Shown here: one piece after another, positions 36,061-45,416 of the stretch
Layout of the letters: every line of letters starts with the position of its first letter
Numbering within the stretch: the first letter of the stretch is position 1
NCBI RefSeq assembly: GCF_024347335.1
Contig: NZ_AP025464.1
Location: 1,674,001-1,738,000 of the forward strand
DNA length: 64,000 bases
From: Vibrio celticus
GTDB taxonomy: Bacteria > Pseudomonadota > Gammaproteobacteria > Enterobacterales > Vibrionaceae
Reading direction: 5' to 3'
Position numbers and translations under genes: made by a program
Notes under the pieces: model-generated
The model's database searches: none
The model's input: the letters and a program-made list of their open reading frames with translations, nothing else
What the model was told of the DNA's origin: nothing

Positions 36061-36975
36061 ATGAATAAGCTATATCGATATTTTCTGATGGTTGCGCATA
36101 CCGGTAGCATTAAAGGTGCTGCAGAAAAACTGAATATAAGCCAGCCTTCCTTGACTGCTGCAATTAAGAAATTAGAGAGTGATATTGGTGTTGCTATTTT
36201 TATTCGGAAGTCAAAAGGCGTTGAACTTACCGAGTATGGGGTGCTGTTTCGGGAGTTTGCGCAAGAGCAGCAAGAAAAGCATCTGTCGCTAATGCACCGT
36301 TTTACCGATATGCAGCAGCGCCAATTAGGTAAATTGAAGCTCGGCACAGGCGAAGCTTGGTGGGAACAATTTGTCTGTAAGGCTGTTGAAGAGTACAAAC
36401 AACAAGAACAAATGGGTTCGCTACATCTAGAGTTCGGAAATAATTTATCTTTGATGCATCACTTAGTTCAAGGGGATATAGATCTGTTTGTTGGCCATGA
36501 AATTTATGGGTTGCATGAGCGATGTAAAGTGACTTTCTACCCACTATTTCAAGACAAAGAAGCTGTGTTTGTTCGAGATGGTCATCCATTGTTAACAAAA
36601 AAAAATCTCGATGTCAGCTTGTTAAGGCGTGATATGTTGGATTATCCAATACTCCAAGTGACTCCCGATCACTCGAGACATAACTCCGTACTTTCTGATC
36701 ACGTAAATTCACAATCTGGTGGGCGTGATGCCGAGGTAGTAGGGCGAGATGTTTATGATGTTGATTCTCTTTTTGCGAGCTTAGATATGTTAAGAATGTC
36801 AGATGCTGTGATGCCATACAGTCATAAAATGTGTGATTGGATGAAAAAAAGAGGCTTTGAAACTTTATTGATTGATGATTCTAAGCGAGGGAATGTTGGT
36901 CTTTACGCGAAGCAGGGAGCGAGGGACAAAAAGATTGAAGCATTTATCGAGATCATTAAACAACGCTCTTATTAG
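36061..36975 (+). CDS. LysR-family regulator, divergent from the alpha-glucosidase gene
   Basis: A 304-residue LysR-type regulator. The N-terminal winged helix-turn-helix (GSIKGAAEKLNISQPSLTAAIKKLESDIG) is followed by the periplasmic-binding-like effector domain from about residue 90. The divergent layout and the repeated palindrome suggest that it controls the alpha-glucosidase and malE, perhaps in response to an oligosaccharide or central metabolite. The effector is unknown. Confidence 0.87.
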   Translation: MNKLYRYFLMVAHTGSIKGAAEKLNISQPSLTAAIKKLESDIGVAIFIRKSKGVELTEYGVLFREFAQEQQEKHLSLMHRFTDMQQRQLGKLKLGTGEAWWEQFVCKAVEEYKQQEQMGSLHLEFGNNLSLMHHLVQGDIDLFVGHEIYGLHERCKVTFYPLFQDKEAVFVRDGHPLLTKKNLDVSLLRRDMLDYPILQVTPDHSRHNSVLSDHVNSQSGGRDAEVVGRDVYDVDSLFASLDMLRMSDAVMPYSHKMCDWMKKRGFETLLIDDSKRGNVGLYAKQGARDKKIEAFIEIIKQRSY

Positions 36976-37020
36976 TGCCCCCAGTTTTCTAGTAAATCTG
37001 AGTTTTTAAACGAGTTGAAA

Positions 37021-37050
37021 AAGAAAACGCTGACCTGAGTCAGCGTTATT
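37021..37050. terminator. Terminator after the pullulanase gene
   Basis: The 9-bp stem AACGCTGAC/GTCAGCGTT with loop CTGA is followed on the minus strand by TTCTTTTTC. It lies between the convergent LysR and pullulanase genes and may serve both. Confidence 0.8.
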
Positions 37051-37070
37051 TGTAGGCGTTGAACGAGCGA

Positions 37071-40000
37071 TTACTTAGTCGCTGCGATGTTCACCTGTTT
37101 AGAGATGATATCGAATGTCACTGTATACGTGCCTTCACTTGCAGGCGTAAAGGCTAGGTTGCCACCATTATCAGTAACGGCAAGTGAACTTTCAGCAACC
37201 ACGACATCACTGTAGCCATGCTCACACTGTCCCCAATCCCCACAAGTAAACTTGAATTGGAACTCTTGGTTTGCAGCCAACTCTGCAGTAGTGAAGCTCA
37301 CCATGGTTGCGTCTTGTGCATTTGTGGTCATCTTCTGTGCATCGTCGTGACCCCAGTTACCTGAGATACTACCTGGGATGTACCAAGTTTTGTCTTTGTA
37401 GCTTTCACCAAGCTCCGCATCGACAATTACTGGGTTTTCCACATCAGAAGCATCCAATGAGAACTCATACATACCCATTTCAGTGAAGTTTGATGGGCAG
37501 TTCTCACCGCCGCAGCTAATTTGAGAGTCCCAGTCACCATGCGTGAACTTATAGCCAGTGTCAGAAGCTAAGCCTAGCTCGATAGTGTACAAACCGCTGT
37601 TGGTGTAAGGCACTTCAATCGCTGCTGGATCCCAGCTAGCTTGCTCGAAGCCGCCTGCAATGTAGACCTTAGTTTTACCAAACGGTGGTAAGTCTGCTTT
37701 CTTCTCCGCAACTGGTAGACCTAGGCTACGCTCAGAACCTCGCAGTTGAACGAATACCGCAGTAGACCAAGCCGGTACTGAGAATTTGCCTTCAGTGAAT
37801 GATGAATTCCCAGCAATACCGTTGTCTTCATGTGCAGCACTCAGTTCAAAGCCAGACAGAACAATTGGCTTGCTCTCGTGGTCAACGAAATCACCGACTG
37901 TTTGCGTCTCTGGCGTCGCATTGATGATAACTACAACTGCATCAACTGAGCTGTCGATATCCGCAGTTTGGGTACTGCCGTTATCGATGGTCATTGCGAT
38001 CACACCGGTTGCTTGGCCTTTACCCGTATTACGGAAATCAACTCGATTGATGATCTCTTGTGCGCTTGGTAGCGTCATCAGATCCGAGGCAGAACGAAGC
38101 ATCAACAACTCTTTGTAGTTATTGTACATGCGCTCCACATGTTCAGCTTCAGGCTGAGAATTTAGATCCGCAGTCGCACGAGCGATTTGGTCGTAGTTAT
38201 CCGCATCCTTATCTTTCGCTGGCAGACCTTTGTTCCAGTTACTGTCAGTGAGGGTAAAGTCAACGAGGTTGTACCAATCGCCGTAGTCGTACGAGTCACG
38301 TTGCATCGATTTCGAACGCAGTAGTTCGCCACCCATGTGATTGAACGGCATCGCTTGACCTAGCAATACTGTAGACATACCAATGGTCTGCATTTGAACA
38401 CGCACATCTACGCTAGCATCTTCCGATACCTTGTACATGTTGATGTCCCAGAATGTTTGGTTATCGTGTTTTGATACGTAGTTTTGTACTTCCCACGGTT
38501 GCTCTGCGTAACCTGCCTCTTGGCCGTTATAATCAATGGATGAACCAACTTGCGTGTTGCCTTCGAAGTCGACCATCTTGAAGTCTTTCAAGTTACCCGC
38601 CATACCCAAACGAGTCAGATCGATTTGGTGTAGTGCGCGCTCTAACTCAACGTCAGAAACATTGCCTTCATCATCGGCCATCAGTTCATTTGGCAGTGTT
38701 GCAGCGCCAGTTGCGAAGCCTTGAGTTTTACGAATCGCTTCACCGCCATCGAATGGACTACCGCCTCGAACTGCATCTCTGAGTCGGTCCGAGAAAGAAC
38801 CAATACCAGTACCACCTAGGTTAGGTTGTGTTGCTTGTGTAAAACGACGGTTGTTTTCAACTTCACCAAAGTTCCAACCTTCACCGTAGAAGTAAACCTC
38901 TGGATTGACTTCACGAGCTGCAGCCAACGTTTGTTGCATTTGAGACAGTGGGTGGTGGCCCATCAAGTCCCAACGGAATGCATCGATCTTGTATGCCTCT
39001 ACCCAAGTTTGAATGGAGTCATCAATCAACTTGGCAAACATTGCGTGTTCTGGCGCCGTGTTTTCACAACAGGTCGAAGTCTCGACCATACCTGAATCTG
39101 GAACCAGACGTTGGTAATATAGCGGTACGACTTTATCGAGTACCGATTTATCATTCATGCCCGAAGCGTTAGTATGGTTGTACACCACGTCCACCACTAC
39201 GTTCATGCCGACATCTTGCTTAACTGATTTCACCATCTCACGGAACTCAAGAATACGTGTCGTACCTTCTGCGTCAGTGGCGTAAGAGCCTTCTGGCACC
39301 GTGTAGTGGAATGGGTCATATCCCCAGTTGTAAGAGTCTACAGAACGGACGTACTCGTTAAGTCCTTCTACCACTGCATTGTCTTTGGTATCCGTCGCTT
39401 TAAGCTCTTCAAATGCCTCGGCGATTGTGCCACCGCTAGTGCAGTAGTCGCTGTAACGGCTGTCGTTCTTAATCGTTTCATTCAAAGAACAAAGCTTGCT
39501 GAATGGTTCGTCGATATCTGCTACTTGGTCTGGGTCTTCATTAATGGTTGCGATATCGAATACAGGCATTAAGTGTAGGTGTGACATGCCCGCCTCACTA
39601 AGCTCTTTAAGATGATTTACTGGTACTGAGTTTTGCTCAGTAAACGCTAGGTATTTGCCTTTATTGTCCGTGCTTTGATCACGAGATGAGAAGTCGCGTA
39701 CGTGTGACTCGTAGATCACCATGTTGGCTAGGTCGCCATTCTCCGGATCTTGTGAGTGTGGTGCTTCTAAGCTATCCCAACCTGCAGGCTTAAGCTCATC
39801 TGAGTCTAAGTCGATCGCTTGGCTGTAGAACGAGTTCGTGGATAAGCTAACCGAGTAAGGGTCAGTCACTTCGTAGCTGAAACCTTTTTGTTCTCTTGGT
39901 TGGAACACTTTCATTGCGTAGCGGTAGTATTTCCCGTCAACCGTGTCGGTTTCAACTTCAATACTCCAGCTGCCCGTTTCGTTGTTCTCGACCATTGGGT

Positions 40001-41489
40001 GGCGAGCCGCTTCAGATTTATCACTGTTGTAGACAACCAGTTCAACCTCTGACGCTGTTGGAGCCCAAAGTCTGAAGGTTACACCATCATCACCGTAGAT
40101 AGGACCATACTCTTGTTCGGTAGCGGCTTCTGCAAAAATTGCATCCAGTGCGCCTGCATATTGAACGGCAGTTGACGAGCGCAATTGTGTTGGTTCACTG
40201 TCAGCATCATAAGAAGAGGCAATAGCAATCAAACTGCCCTTCATGATTGAAGCCAGTGACAGATCAGTTGGCAGTTGTGGCAATTCAAATGTTGGGTAGT
40301 CAGCAAGATGTGGAAATTTCGCTTTTTGTTCATCACTCAATGCTGTGCTTGTTAGCTTAATTGAAGCTCCGCTTATCACGCCTTCTTCCGATACCGTGTA
40401 ATCGCCATTTGCGCTGAACATCAGTTGTACAAGGTCAGCGCCGTTTCCTGCTTGCCATACTAGAGTGCTGTCATCAATTAAAATGGCACCAACACTGTCG
40501 ATAGTAAACTCTGAAGATGGACCTGCCACTTCAAATGCTTCACCACGAGTAGCATATGCAGTTGCGCTGCCAGCCATGAAAGTCACTGCTGGGTTCGCTT
40601 CTTGACCTGAAATATCGATAACGAGATCGGCACCAATCAACTTGTCTTTGTTTGCGTTGCGGAAAATAAGGTTGAAACATTGGCTAGGGTCGTCGATAAC
40701 AGGTACGTACCAAACTGGCCCAAATTCGTCAGAGGCGTCTGGGGTCACCGTGACATCGTCCCAACCGTCATTGAAGTAGCTTGGATCACCTGCAGCACAA
40801 GTTGCGTTGTTCCAAATGTGTAGGTTAAGGTTGCCGTAGCCATCCTTATCAGCACCTTCTTCTTTTTTATCGCCTAGCGGGTCGTAGAGGTGAATTGCAA
40901 AATGGCCACTTGGTGGTGTTGGTAGCTCACCGGGGGGGGTTGCTTCTGGCAGTTTGACGTCGGTACCTGCTTGATCCAGTCCGTAGCTTGTTAGTAGCGT
41001 GTCTTGGCGAGAACCTGAAACCTTTGTGCTTTCGTGTGTGACACCAACGCTTGCGCCTGCATCAGCAGCGTTGAGAGTGATACTTGCTTGGTCAACGGTG
41101 CCGTCAGTAATTTTGCAGCTACCGGTTGCTTCGTCTGCAGCGACTAGCCACATAGGGCCAAATTGGTCAGAAGACGTTGCTGGAAATGAGTTATCACCAC
41201 ACACCAGTGTCCACTGGCTGAAATCGGTTGTGGTATTTGCCATACGGGAAATAGTAGAAGTAGTGTCGGCAATGTAGCTTATAGAAACTTGGTCTGCGGT
41301 TGGTTGTGGCGCTGCACTTGGTAGGTCGACACTCGGTGTCAGTACCACTTCACCAGGAACCGATGTTCCCGGCGTGGGTGTAGTGTACGAGTTATCATCG
41401 TCATCATTACAACCGACGATCAGTGTCGCCGTCAGTATCGGCAGCATCGCCTTGGTAAGAGTCGAGAGTTTAAAGGTTTTTGTATTCAC
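37071..41489 (-). CDS. pulA: Large pullulanase lipoprotein
   Basis: A 1472-residue type I pullulanase. The type II signal with lipobox IVGC at residues 23-26 places it on the cell surface or outer membrane. It has N-terminal modules (about 60-165 and 190-310, the latter CBM41-like: HFAIHLYDPLGDK), CBM48 at about 455-550, then the GH13 catalytic domain. The pullulanase signature is YNWGYDPFHY, followed by VVDVVYNHTNASG, the nucleophile in FRWDLMGHH, the acid/base in YFYGEGWNFGE and the HD motif SKHDNQTFWD. Two further beta modules (about 1280-1472) with Cys pairs look starch-binding. It cleaves alpha-1,6 links of pullulan and starch. A run of eight C on the coding strand (40932-40939) lies in the linker before the CBM41-like module. 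Confidence 0.93.
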   Translation of the reverse strand: MNTKTFKLSTLTKAMLPILTATLIVGCNDDDDNSYTTPTPGTSVPGEVVLTPSVDLPSAAPQPTADQVSISYIADTTSTISRMANTTTDFSQWTLVCGDNSFPATSSDQFGPMWLVAADEATGSCKITDGTVDQASITLNAADAGASVGVTHESTKVSGSRQDTLLTSYGLDQAGTDVKLPEATPPGELPTPPSGHFAIHLYDPLGDKKEEGADKDGYGNLNLHIWNNATCAAGDPSYFNDGWDDVTVTPDASDEFGPVWYVPVIDDPSQCFNLIFRNANKDKLIGADLVIDISGQEANPAVTFMAGSATAYATRGEAFEVAGPSSEFTIDSVGAILIDDSTLVWQAGNGADLVQLMFSANGDYTVSEEGVISGASIKLTSTALSDEQKAKFPHLADYPTFELPQLPTDLSLASIMKGSLIAIASSYDADSEPTQLRSSTAVQYAGALDAIFAEAATEQEYGPIYGDDGVTFRLWAPTASEVELVVYNSDKSEAARHPMVENNETGSWSIEVETDTVDGKYYRYAMKVFQPREQKGFSYEVTDPYSVSLSTNSFYSQAIDLDSDELKPAGWDSLEAPHSQDPENGDLANMVIYESHVRDFSSRDQSTDNKGKYLAFTEQNSVPVNHLKELSEAGMSHLHLMPVFDIATINEDPDQVADIDEPFSKLCSLNETIKNDSRYSDYCTSGGTIAEAFEELKATDTKDNAVVEGLNEYVRSVDSYNWGYDPFHYTVPEGSYATDAEGTTRILEFREMVKSVKQDVGMNVVVDVVYNHTNASGMNDKSVLDKVVPLYYQRLVPDSGMVETSTCCENTAPEHAMFAKLIDDSIQTWVEAYKIDAFRWDLMGHHPLSQMQQTLAAAREVNPEVYFYGEGWNFGEVENNRRFTQATQPNLGGTGIGSFSDRLRDAVRGGSPFDGGEAIRKTQGFATGAATLPNELMADDEGNVSDVELERALHQIDLTRLGMAGNLKDFKMVDFEGNTQVGSSIDYNGQEAGYAEQPWEVQNYVSKHDNQTFWDINMYKVSEDASVDVRVQMQTIGMSTVLLGQAMPFNHMGGELLRSKSMQRDSYDYGDWYNLVDFTLTDSNWNKGLPAKDKDADNYDQIARATADLNSQPEAEHVERMYNNYKELLMLRSASDLMTLPSAQEIINRVDFRNTGKGQATGVIAMTIDNGSTQTADIDSSVDAVVVIINATPETQTVGDFVDHESKPIVLSGFELSAAHEDNGIAGNSSFTEGKFSVPAWSTAVFVQLRGSERSLGLPVAEKKADLPPFGKTKVYIAGGFEQASWDPAAIEVPYTNSGLYTIELGLASDTGYKFTHGDWDSQISCGGENCPSNFTEMGMYEFSLDASDVENPVIVDAELGESYKDKTWYIPGSISGNWGHDDAQKMTTNAQDATMVSFTTAELAANQEFQFKFTCGDWGQCEHGYSDVVVAESSLAVTDNGGNLAFTPASEGTYTVTFDIISKQVNIAATK

Positions 41490-41699
41490 GTGTGATATCC
41501 ATATTAGAGTTTTGTTTTCGGTGAATATCGTAATGTTGAATAAGGTGATCTATATGTGAGCCTTATATACAAAGTTATTTTTAAGTCGGAATTTAAAAAT
41601 AACTAGTGAGGAAATCACGCTTTGTATTTGTGAAAAGCGAGGTTAATTGGATCAACAACACATAAAATTAAGCAATATGCTATTTAGGCGTAGTAGGTA

Positions 41700-41724
41700 G
41701 GAGGAGGGGTAAAGGAGGAGGACT
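41700..41724. promoter_or_regulatory. Two direct MalT-like boxes upstream of the pullulanase gene
   Basis: GGAGGAGGGG starts at 41700 and GGAGGAGGAC at about 41714, about 14 bp apart on the plus strand and about 210 bp upstream of the minus-strand pullulanase start. Each contains the MalT core GGA(T/G)GA. Pullulanase genes are classical MalT targets. The remaining part of the 343-bp gap contains an A/T-rich promoter region and the amylase terminator, but no gene. Confidence 0.6.
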
Positions 41725-41780
41725 ACTCCTAATTACTGTGAGCTATCTATCGCTTTATTGTGAGGTTATTTTTCATCAAA

Positions 41781-41822
41781 AATAAAGGGCGCGTAAAAAT
41801 TTTTAGTTCAGCACCCTTATTC
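41781..41822 (-). terminator. Terminator after the amylase gene
   Basis: The stem AAGGGTGC/GCGCCCTT (one G-T pair) on the minus strand has an A/T-rich loop of about 20 nt and is followed by TATTTTTG. Confidence 0.65.
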
Positions 41823-41832
41823 TTTTTTTCAA

Positions 41833-43629
41833 TCAGTTAATGAGTGAATCAGAAGCTAATGAACGCAGTGGTAACACCCAAGTAAGCGCGGCCAGTGGGG
41901 CTAAGTGAACATTGAAATGGCCAATACCTTGCTCAATCGTTAATGTTTGAGGTTGTTGATGTTCAATAAATTCCGCTAGCGAATATACAGCGTCTGGCAA
42001 CCCCAATGTCTTGATAACACTGTTTGGTAGTGTCAGCTCGATCTTAGTGGATGATTGCTGATCGAAGTTAACCGCCGTAAGAATCAGTTCATTTTGGTCG
42101 TAGCGTAGGAACGCATAGGTAGATTCACTTAACTGACAAGGTTGATGAAGGTCATAGTACTCGCCAGTGAGTGCCGAGTGCTCCAATGAAAAATTCATCA
42201 CACGTCGATAGAACTCACGCAGCGCGGTTTCGTTTTCGTCTAACAAACCGCCATCAAAAGCACCGTAGTTCATCCATTTTTGATGTTGAGGTACACCAGT
42301 GTAGTCAAATATGGAAGTTCGTGAGGGCTGTCCAAAGCCTGCATTCTCTGCACCGGGTTCTCCGACTTCTTGCCCAAAGTAGATCATGGTTGGAGAACTG
42401 CTCAATAACGCGCTGACTAGCATCGCTGGTTTAGCGATATTCGGATTACCCACAAATTCAGGAGACGCGATACGCTGTTCATCATGGTTATCTAAGAAGT
42501 GCAACATGTGATGTTCAATATCCATCAGTTGATGTTGGATTTCAGGGATGATTGCCGTTGAAGCCTTACCTTGCATGATGGCTTTGAGGCCGTCATAAAG
42601 ATCAACCTTATCGTACAGGTAGTCCATTTTTCCTAGGTGAATATAGTCGCGGTACAAATGAGGTTGGTACACCTCAGCCATTAAAAAGGCATTTTGGTTT
42701 TTCATCTTTATTGATGAGTTGAGGTAGCTCCAAAACTCAACTGGCACCATTTCAGCCATATCGTAACGGAATCCATCAACGCCTTTGTCTAACCAGAACA
42801 AGGCGATGTCTCGGAATTTAATCCAAGAGTCTGGCACATCCACGCCTTTCCAGAAGTGGTAATGGTCTAGGTGGTCACGCTGTACATAGTCTTTGGGTAG
42901 CTCAGGAAAATCTTTTGAACCGTCAGGGCGCACACCGTAATTAATCTTTACGGTTTCATACCAATCGTCGAAATTAGGTTTAGCTAAGCGTGAGCCATTA
43001 CCCGTCCATTTGGCTGGTGTTTCGATAAACGGGGAGCTTAGGCTAGGGTGCTGTTCACCACCTAGCGGCGTAAAGGCGGGCTCTATGTCTGGTAATTCAA
43101 AGGTGCTGTTAGGAATGTAGTAGAAGTTATTGTCTCTGTGGTATTCCAGCGTTGTGTCATCTTGAGCGCCGAAGTCACTGACGCCTTGCGGGTTATTTAA
43201 GCCTCTATAATGACGCGCAACGTGATTCGGTACGATATCGATGATCACTTTTAAACCATTGCCGTGACTTCTCTTGATTAGTGCCTCGAACTCTTCCAAA
43301 CGGCGATCAGGATTCTCAGCGAGGTCTGGATTGACTGAGTAGTAATCTTTTACCGCATAAGGTGAGCCTGCGCGGCCTTTCACTACGCTCGGGTGATCGT
43401 CTGAAATCCCGATATGTTTGTAATCATTGATGATGGCGTGATGTGGCACTCCGGTATACCAAATATGAGTCATACCGAGTTTGCGGATTTCAGACAGCGC
43501 TTTGTCGGTAAAATCACTGAACTTACCGACGCCATTTTGCTCGATTGTACCCCATGGAACATGTTGGGTGTTTTTATTGCCAAATAAACGCGTAAAAACT
43601 TGGTAGATGGCGTACTTTTGGTTGTACAT
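41833..43629 (-). CDS. Cytoplasmic GH13 alpha-amylase
   Basis: A 598-residue GH13 enzyme without a signal peptide. Motifs: KVIIDIVPNHVARHY, the nucleophile in VDGFRYDMAEMVP, the acid/base in FLMAEVYQP and the HD motif FLDNHDEQRI. A C-terminal beta domain follows. It hydrolyses alpha-1,4 links of imported maltodextrins. An ORF extends upstream, but the ATG at 43629 is preceded by AAAGGAATT, a good ribosome-binding site. Possible MalT cores lie at 43665-43671 and 43721-43726. Confidence 0.88.
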   Translation of the reverse strand: MYNQKYAIYQVFTRLFGNKNTQHVPWGTIEQNGVGKFSDFTDKALSEIRKLGMTHIWYTGVPHHAIINDYKHIGISDDHPSVVKGRAGSPYAVKDYYSVNPDLAENPDRRLEEFEALIKRSHGNGLKVIIDIVPNHVARHYRGLNNPQGVSDFGAQDDTTLEYHRDNNFYYIPNSTFELPDIEPAFTPLGGEQHPSLSSPFIETPAKWTGNGSRLAKPNFDDWYETVKINYGVRPDGSKDFPELPKDYVQRDHLDHYHFWKGVDVPDSWIKFRDIALFWLDKGVDGFRYDMAEMVPVEFWSYLNSSIKMKNQNAFLMAEVYQPHLYRDYIHLGKMDYLYDKVDLYDGLKAIMQGKASTAIIPEIQHQLMDIEHHMLHFLDNHDEQRIASPEFVGNPNIAKPAMLVSALLSSSPTMIYFGQEVGEPGAENAGFGQPSRTSIFDYTGVPQHQKWMNYGAFDGGLLDENETALREFYRRVMNFSLEHSALTGEYYDLHQPCQLSESTYAFLRYDQNELILTAVNFDQQSSTKIELTLPNSVIKTLGLPDAVYSLAEFIEHQQPQTLTIEQGIGHFNVHLAPLAALTWVLPLRSLASDSLIN

Positions 43630-43785
43630 ATTTATAATTCCTTTAACTTCCATCATGTTATGTAGGGATGAAAGGGCTTGTTTATTCTTTGCAGGCTAAC
43701 CGAATTACAATATGCCGCACTCATCCTTATCAAAATCTACAGGGCGTAATCGCTACAGTATGTGAGCTGCTGCCCAAAAGGAGTC

Positions 43786-44175
43786 ATGTTGTCTTCATCT
43801 ATTCAAATCGTTATCACCTATTTGGTTCTGGTGGCGGTATCTGTGTTGTTTGCAGAAAGTTCTAAAGCGCTGTTGGTGTGGTATTTGGTTATCGGTGTGG
43901 TGACGTTTTTTGTGTACGCGAAGGACAAGCGAGCAGCGATCAATGGCAATTGGCGTGTGCCAGAGAAAACCCTGCATATTTTTTCTGTTGCTGGTGGCTG
44001 GCTAGGGGCGTTGATTGCTCAAGATAAGCTGCGTCATAAAACGCAGAAGCAGCCGTTCAGATCTATCTATTGGCTGACAGTGGTAATTAATGTAGCGGCG
44101 TTTGCGTGGACATTAACCCCGAGCGGGCAGGCGAGATTTGGGCGTTGGCTTAGCGAGGTTATTGGATACTTATAA
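43786..44175 (+). CDS. DUF1294 membrane protein
   Basis: A 129-residue small inner-membrane protein with three or four hydrophobic segments and the DUF1294 signature FFVYAKDKRAAINGNWRVPEKTLH...GGWLGALIAQ. The ATG at 43786 follows AAAAGGAG; an upstream in-frame start at 43762 is possible. In many bacteria this domain is fused to a cold-shock domain; here it stands alone. The function is unknown. Confidence 0.82.
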   Translation: MLSSSIQIVITYLVLVAVSVLFAESSKALLVWYLVIGVVTFFVYAKDKRAAINGNWRVPEKTLHIFSVAGGWLGALIAQDKLRHKTQKQPFRSIYWLTVVINVAAFAWTLTPSGQARFGRWLSEVIGYL

Positions 44176-44223
44176 ATTGATGGCTAGTAATCACTTACTA
44201 ACCATCATAGGGAAGCTATCTGG

Positions 44224-44808
44224 TTACAACATCGGAATCGTTGAGGCTAATAGCAAGCCCGCCATGCCATAGTTGAAGCTTTTGATGCGGACTGGCGTTG
44301 TTAGCCAGTGTTGCAGTTGCTTGCCTGCTGCCGTCCAGAAAGTTACGGATGGCAAGTTAGCTAGTGTGAATATCGCTGCGATGATTGCAAGTTCCCACCA
44401 TGAACTACCGCTGCTATAAACAGAAATGGCTGTCAGTGCCATTGACCAACCTTTCGGATTAACCCACTGAAAACTTGCCGCGCCAATGAAGGTCATCGGT
44501 TTATAAGCTTCAGTGCTTTTAGCTTTTCCACTCTTTGCTATTTTAATCGCTAGGTAAACCAAGTAAGCAAGGCTCAGGTACTTTAATATTTGGTGCGTAA
44601 CCGGATAAGCGTTGAAAATACCCATTAAACCGAAGCCAACCAGCAGCAACATGGCTGCAAACCCTAGAGCAATGCCAAGCATGTGCGGAATAGTACGGGC
44701 GAAGCCAACATTGGCTCCAGATGTCATGAGCATGATGTTATTTGGACCTGGTGTGAAGGTCGAAACAAACGCAAACAAGGCAAGTGCGCTAAGTTGTTCT
44801 AAAGGCAT
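44224..44808 (-). CDS. LysE/RhtB-family amino-acid exporter
   Basis: A 194-residue inner-membrane exporter with about six hydrophobic segments and the family motif STFTPGPNNIMLMTSGANVGF near the N-terminus. It exports an amino acid or homoserine-type compound; the substrate is unknown. The ATG at 44808 follows CTGGAGAACC; the longer ORF to 44862 lacks a better start. It is divergent from an Lrp-family regulator, a common arrangement for exporters of this family. Confidence 0.88.
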   Translation of the reverse strand: MPLEQLSALALFAFVSTFTPGPNNIMLMTSGANVGFARTIPHMLGIALGFAAMLLLVGFGLMGIFNAYPVTHQILKYLSLAYLVYLAIKIAKSGKAKSTEAYKPMTFIGAASFQWVNPKGWSMALTAISVYSSGSSWWELAIIAAIFTLANLPSVTFWTAAGKQLQHWLTTPVRIKSFNYGMAGLLLASTIPML

Positions 44809-44949
44809 TATGGTTCTCCAGCAAAAAAATGAACGAAGTGACTGACCGGTCATGACTTTCACGTGTTGAGAAACATAGTAGGTGGAAAGTGGGGCAATTA
44901 TGTGCTTTTATTTCCTCTATTATCACTAAATGCACAATAATAAGTACTT

Positions 44950-45390
44950 ATGGACAGATTTGACGAAAGGATATTGCAAGAGCTTAAATTGGACGGCAGA
45001 ATCTCCAACATTGAGCTTTCAGAACGGATTGGCTTGTCGGCTTCTGCGACCTTAAGGCGCGTACAAGATCTTGAGCGTAAAGGTATCATTCAAGGTTACC
45101 GTGCGGTTCTGGATAATGGGCTGATGGGGGTTGGTTTTATTGCTTATGTTTCGATTGGGTTATCAAGCCACAGCAAAGCGGCTCAGCTGGAGTTTGAACA
45201 GCACGTCAGTATGGAAAAGGAGGTAGTGGAGTGTCACAACATTACCGGTGCCAACGAATACTTGCTAAGGGTAGAAACCAAAGATCTACCGGGCTATAAG
45301 AAGTTTCATGCCGATGTGCTTGGGGAATGTGCTCAGGTGCAATCTATTACGACCATGGTTGTGATGGATACACCCAAAGACGAACGCTAG
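44950..45390 (+). CDS. Lrp/AsnC-family regulator
   Basis: A 146-residue feast/famine regulator. The N-terminal helix-turn-helix (ISNIELSERIGLSASATLRRVQDLE) is followed by the RAM ligand-binding domain (about 65-140). It probably controls the divergent LysE-type exporter in response to an amino acid. A LysR gene follows 26 bp downstream on the same strand and could be cotranscribed. Confidence 0.88.
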   Translation: MDRFDERILQELKLDGRISNIELSERIGLSASATLRRVQDLERKGIIQGYRAVLDNGLMGVGFIAYVSIGLSSHSKAAQLEFEQHVSMEKEVVECHNITGANEYLLRVETKDLPGYKKFHADVLGECAQVQSITTMVVMDTPKDER

Positions 45391-45416
45391 TCGAGTTTTA
45401 ATTCAGGAGAGGCACA

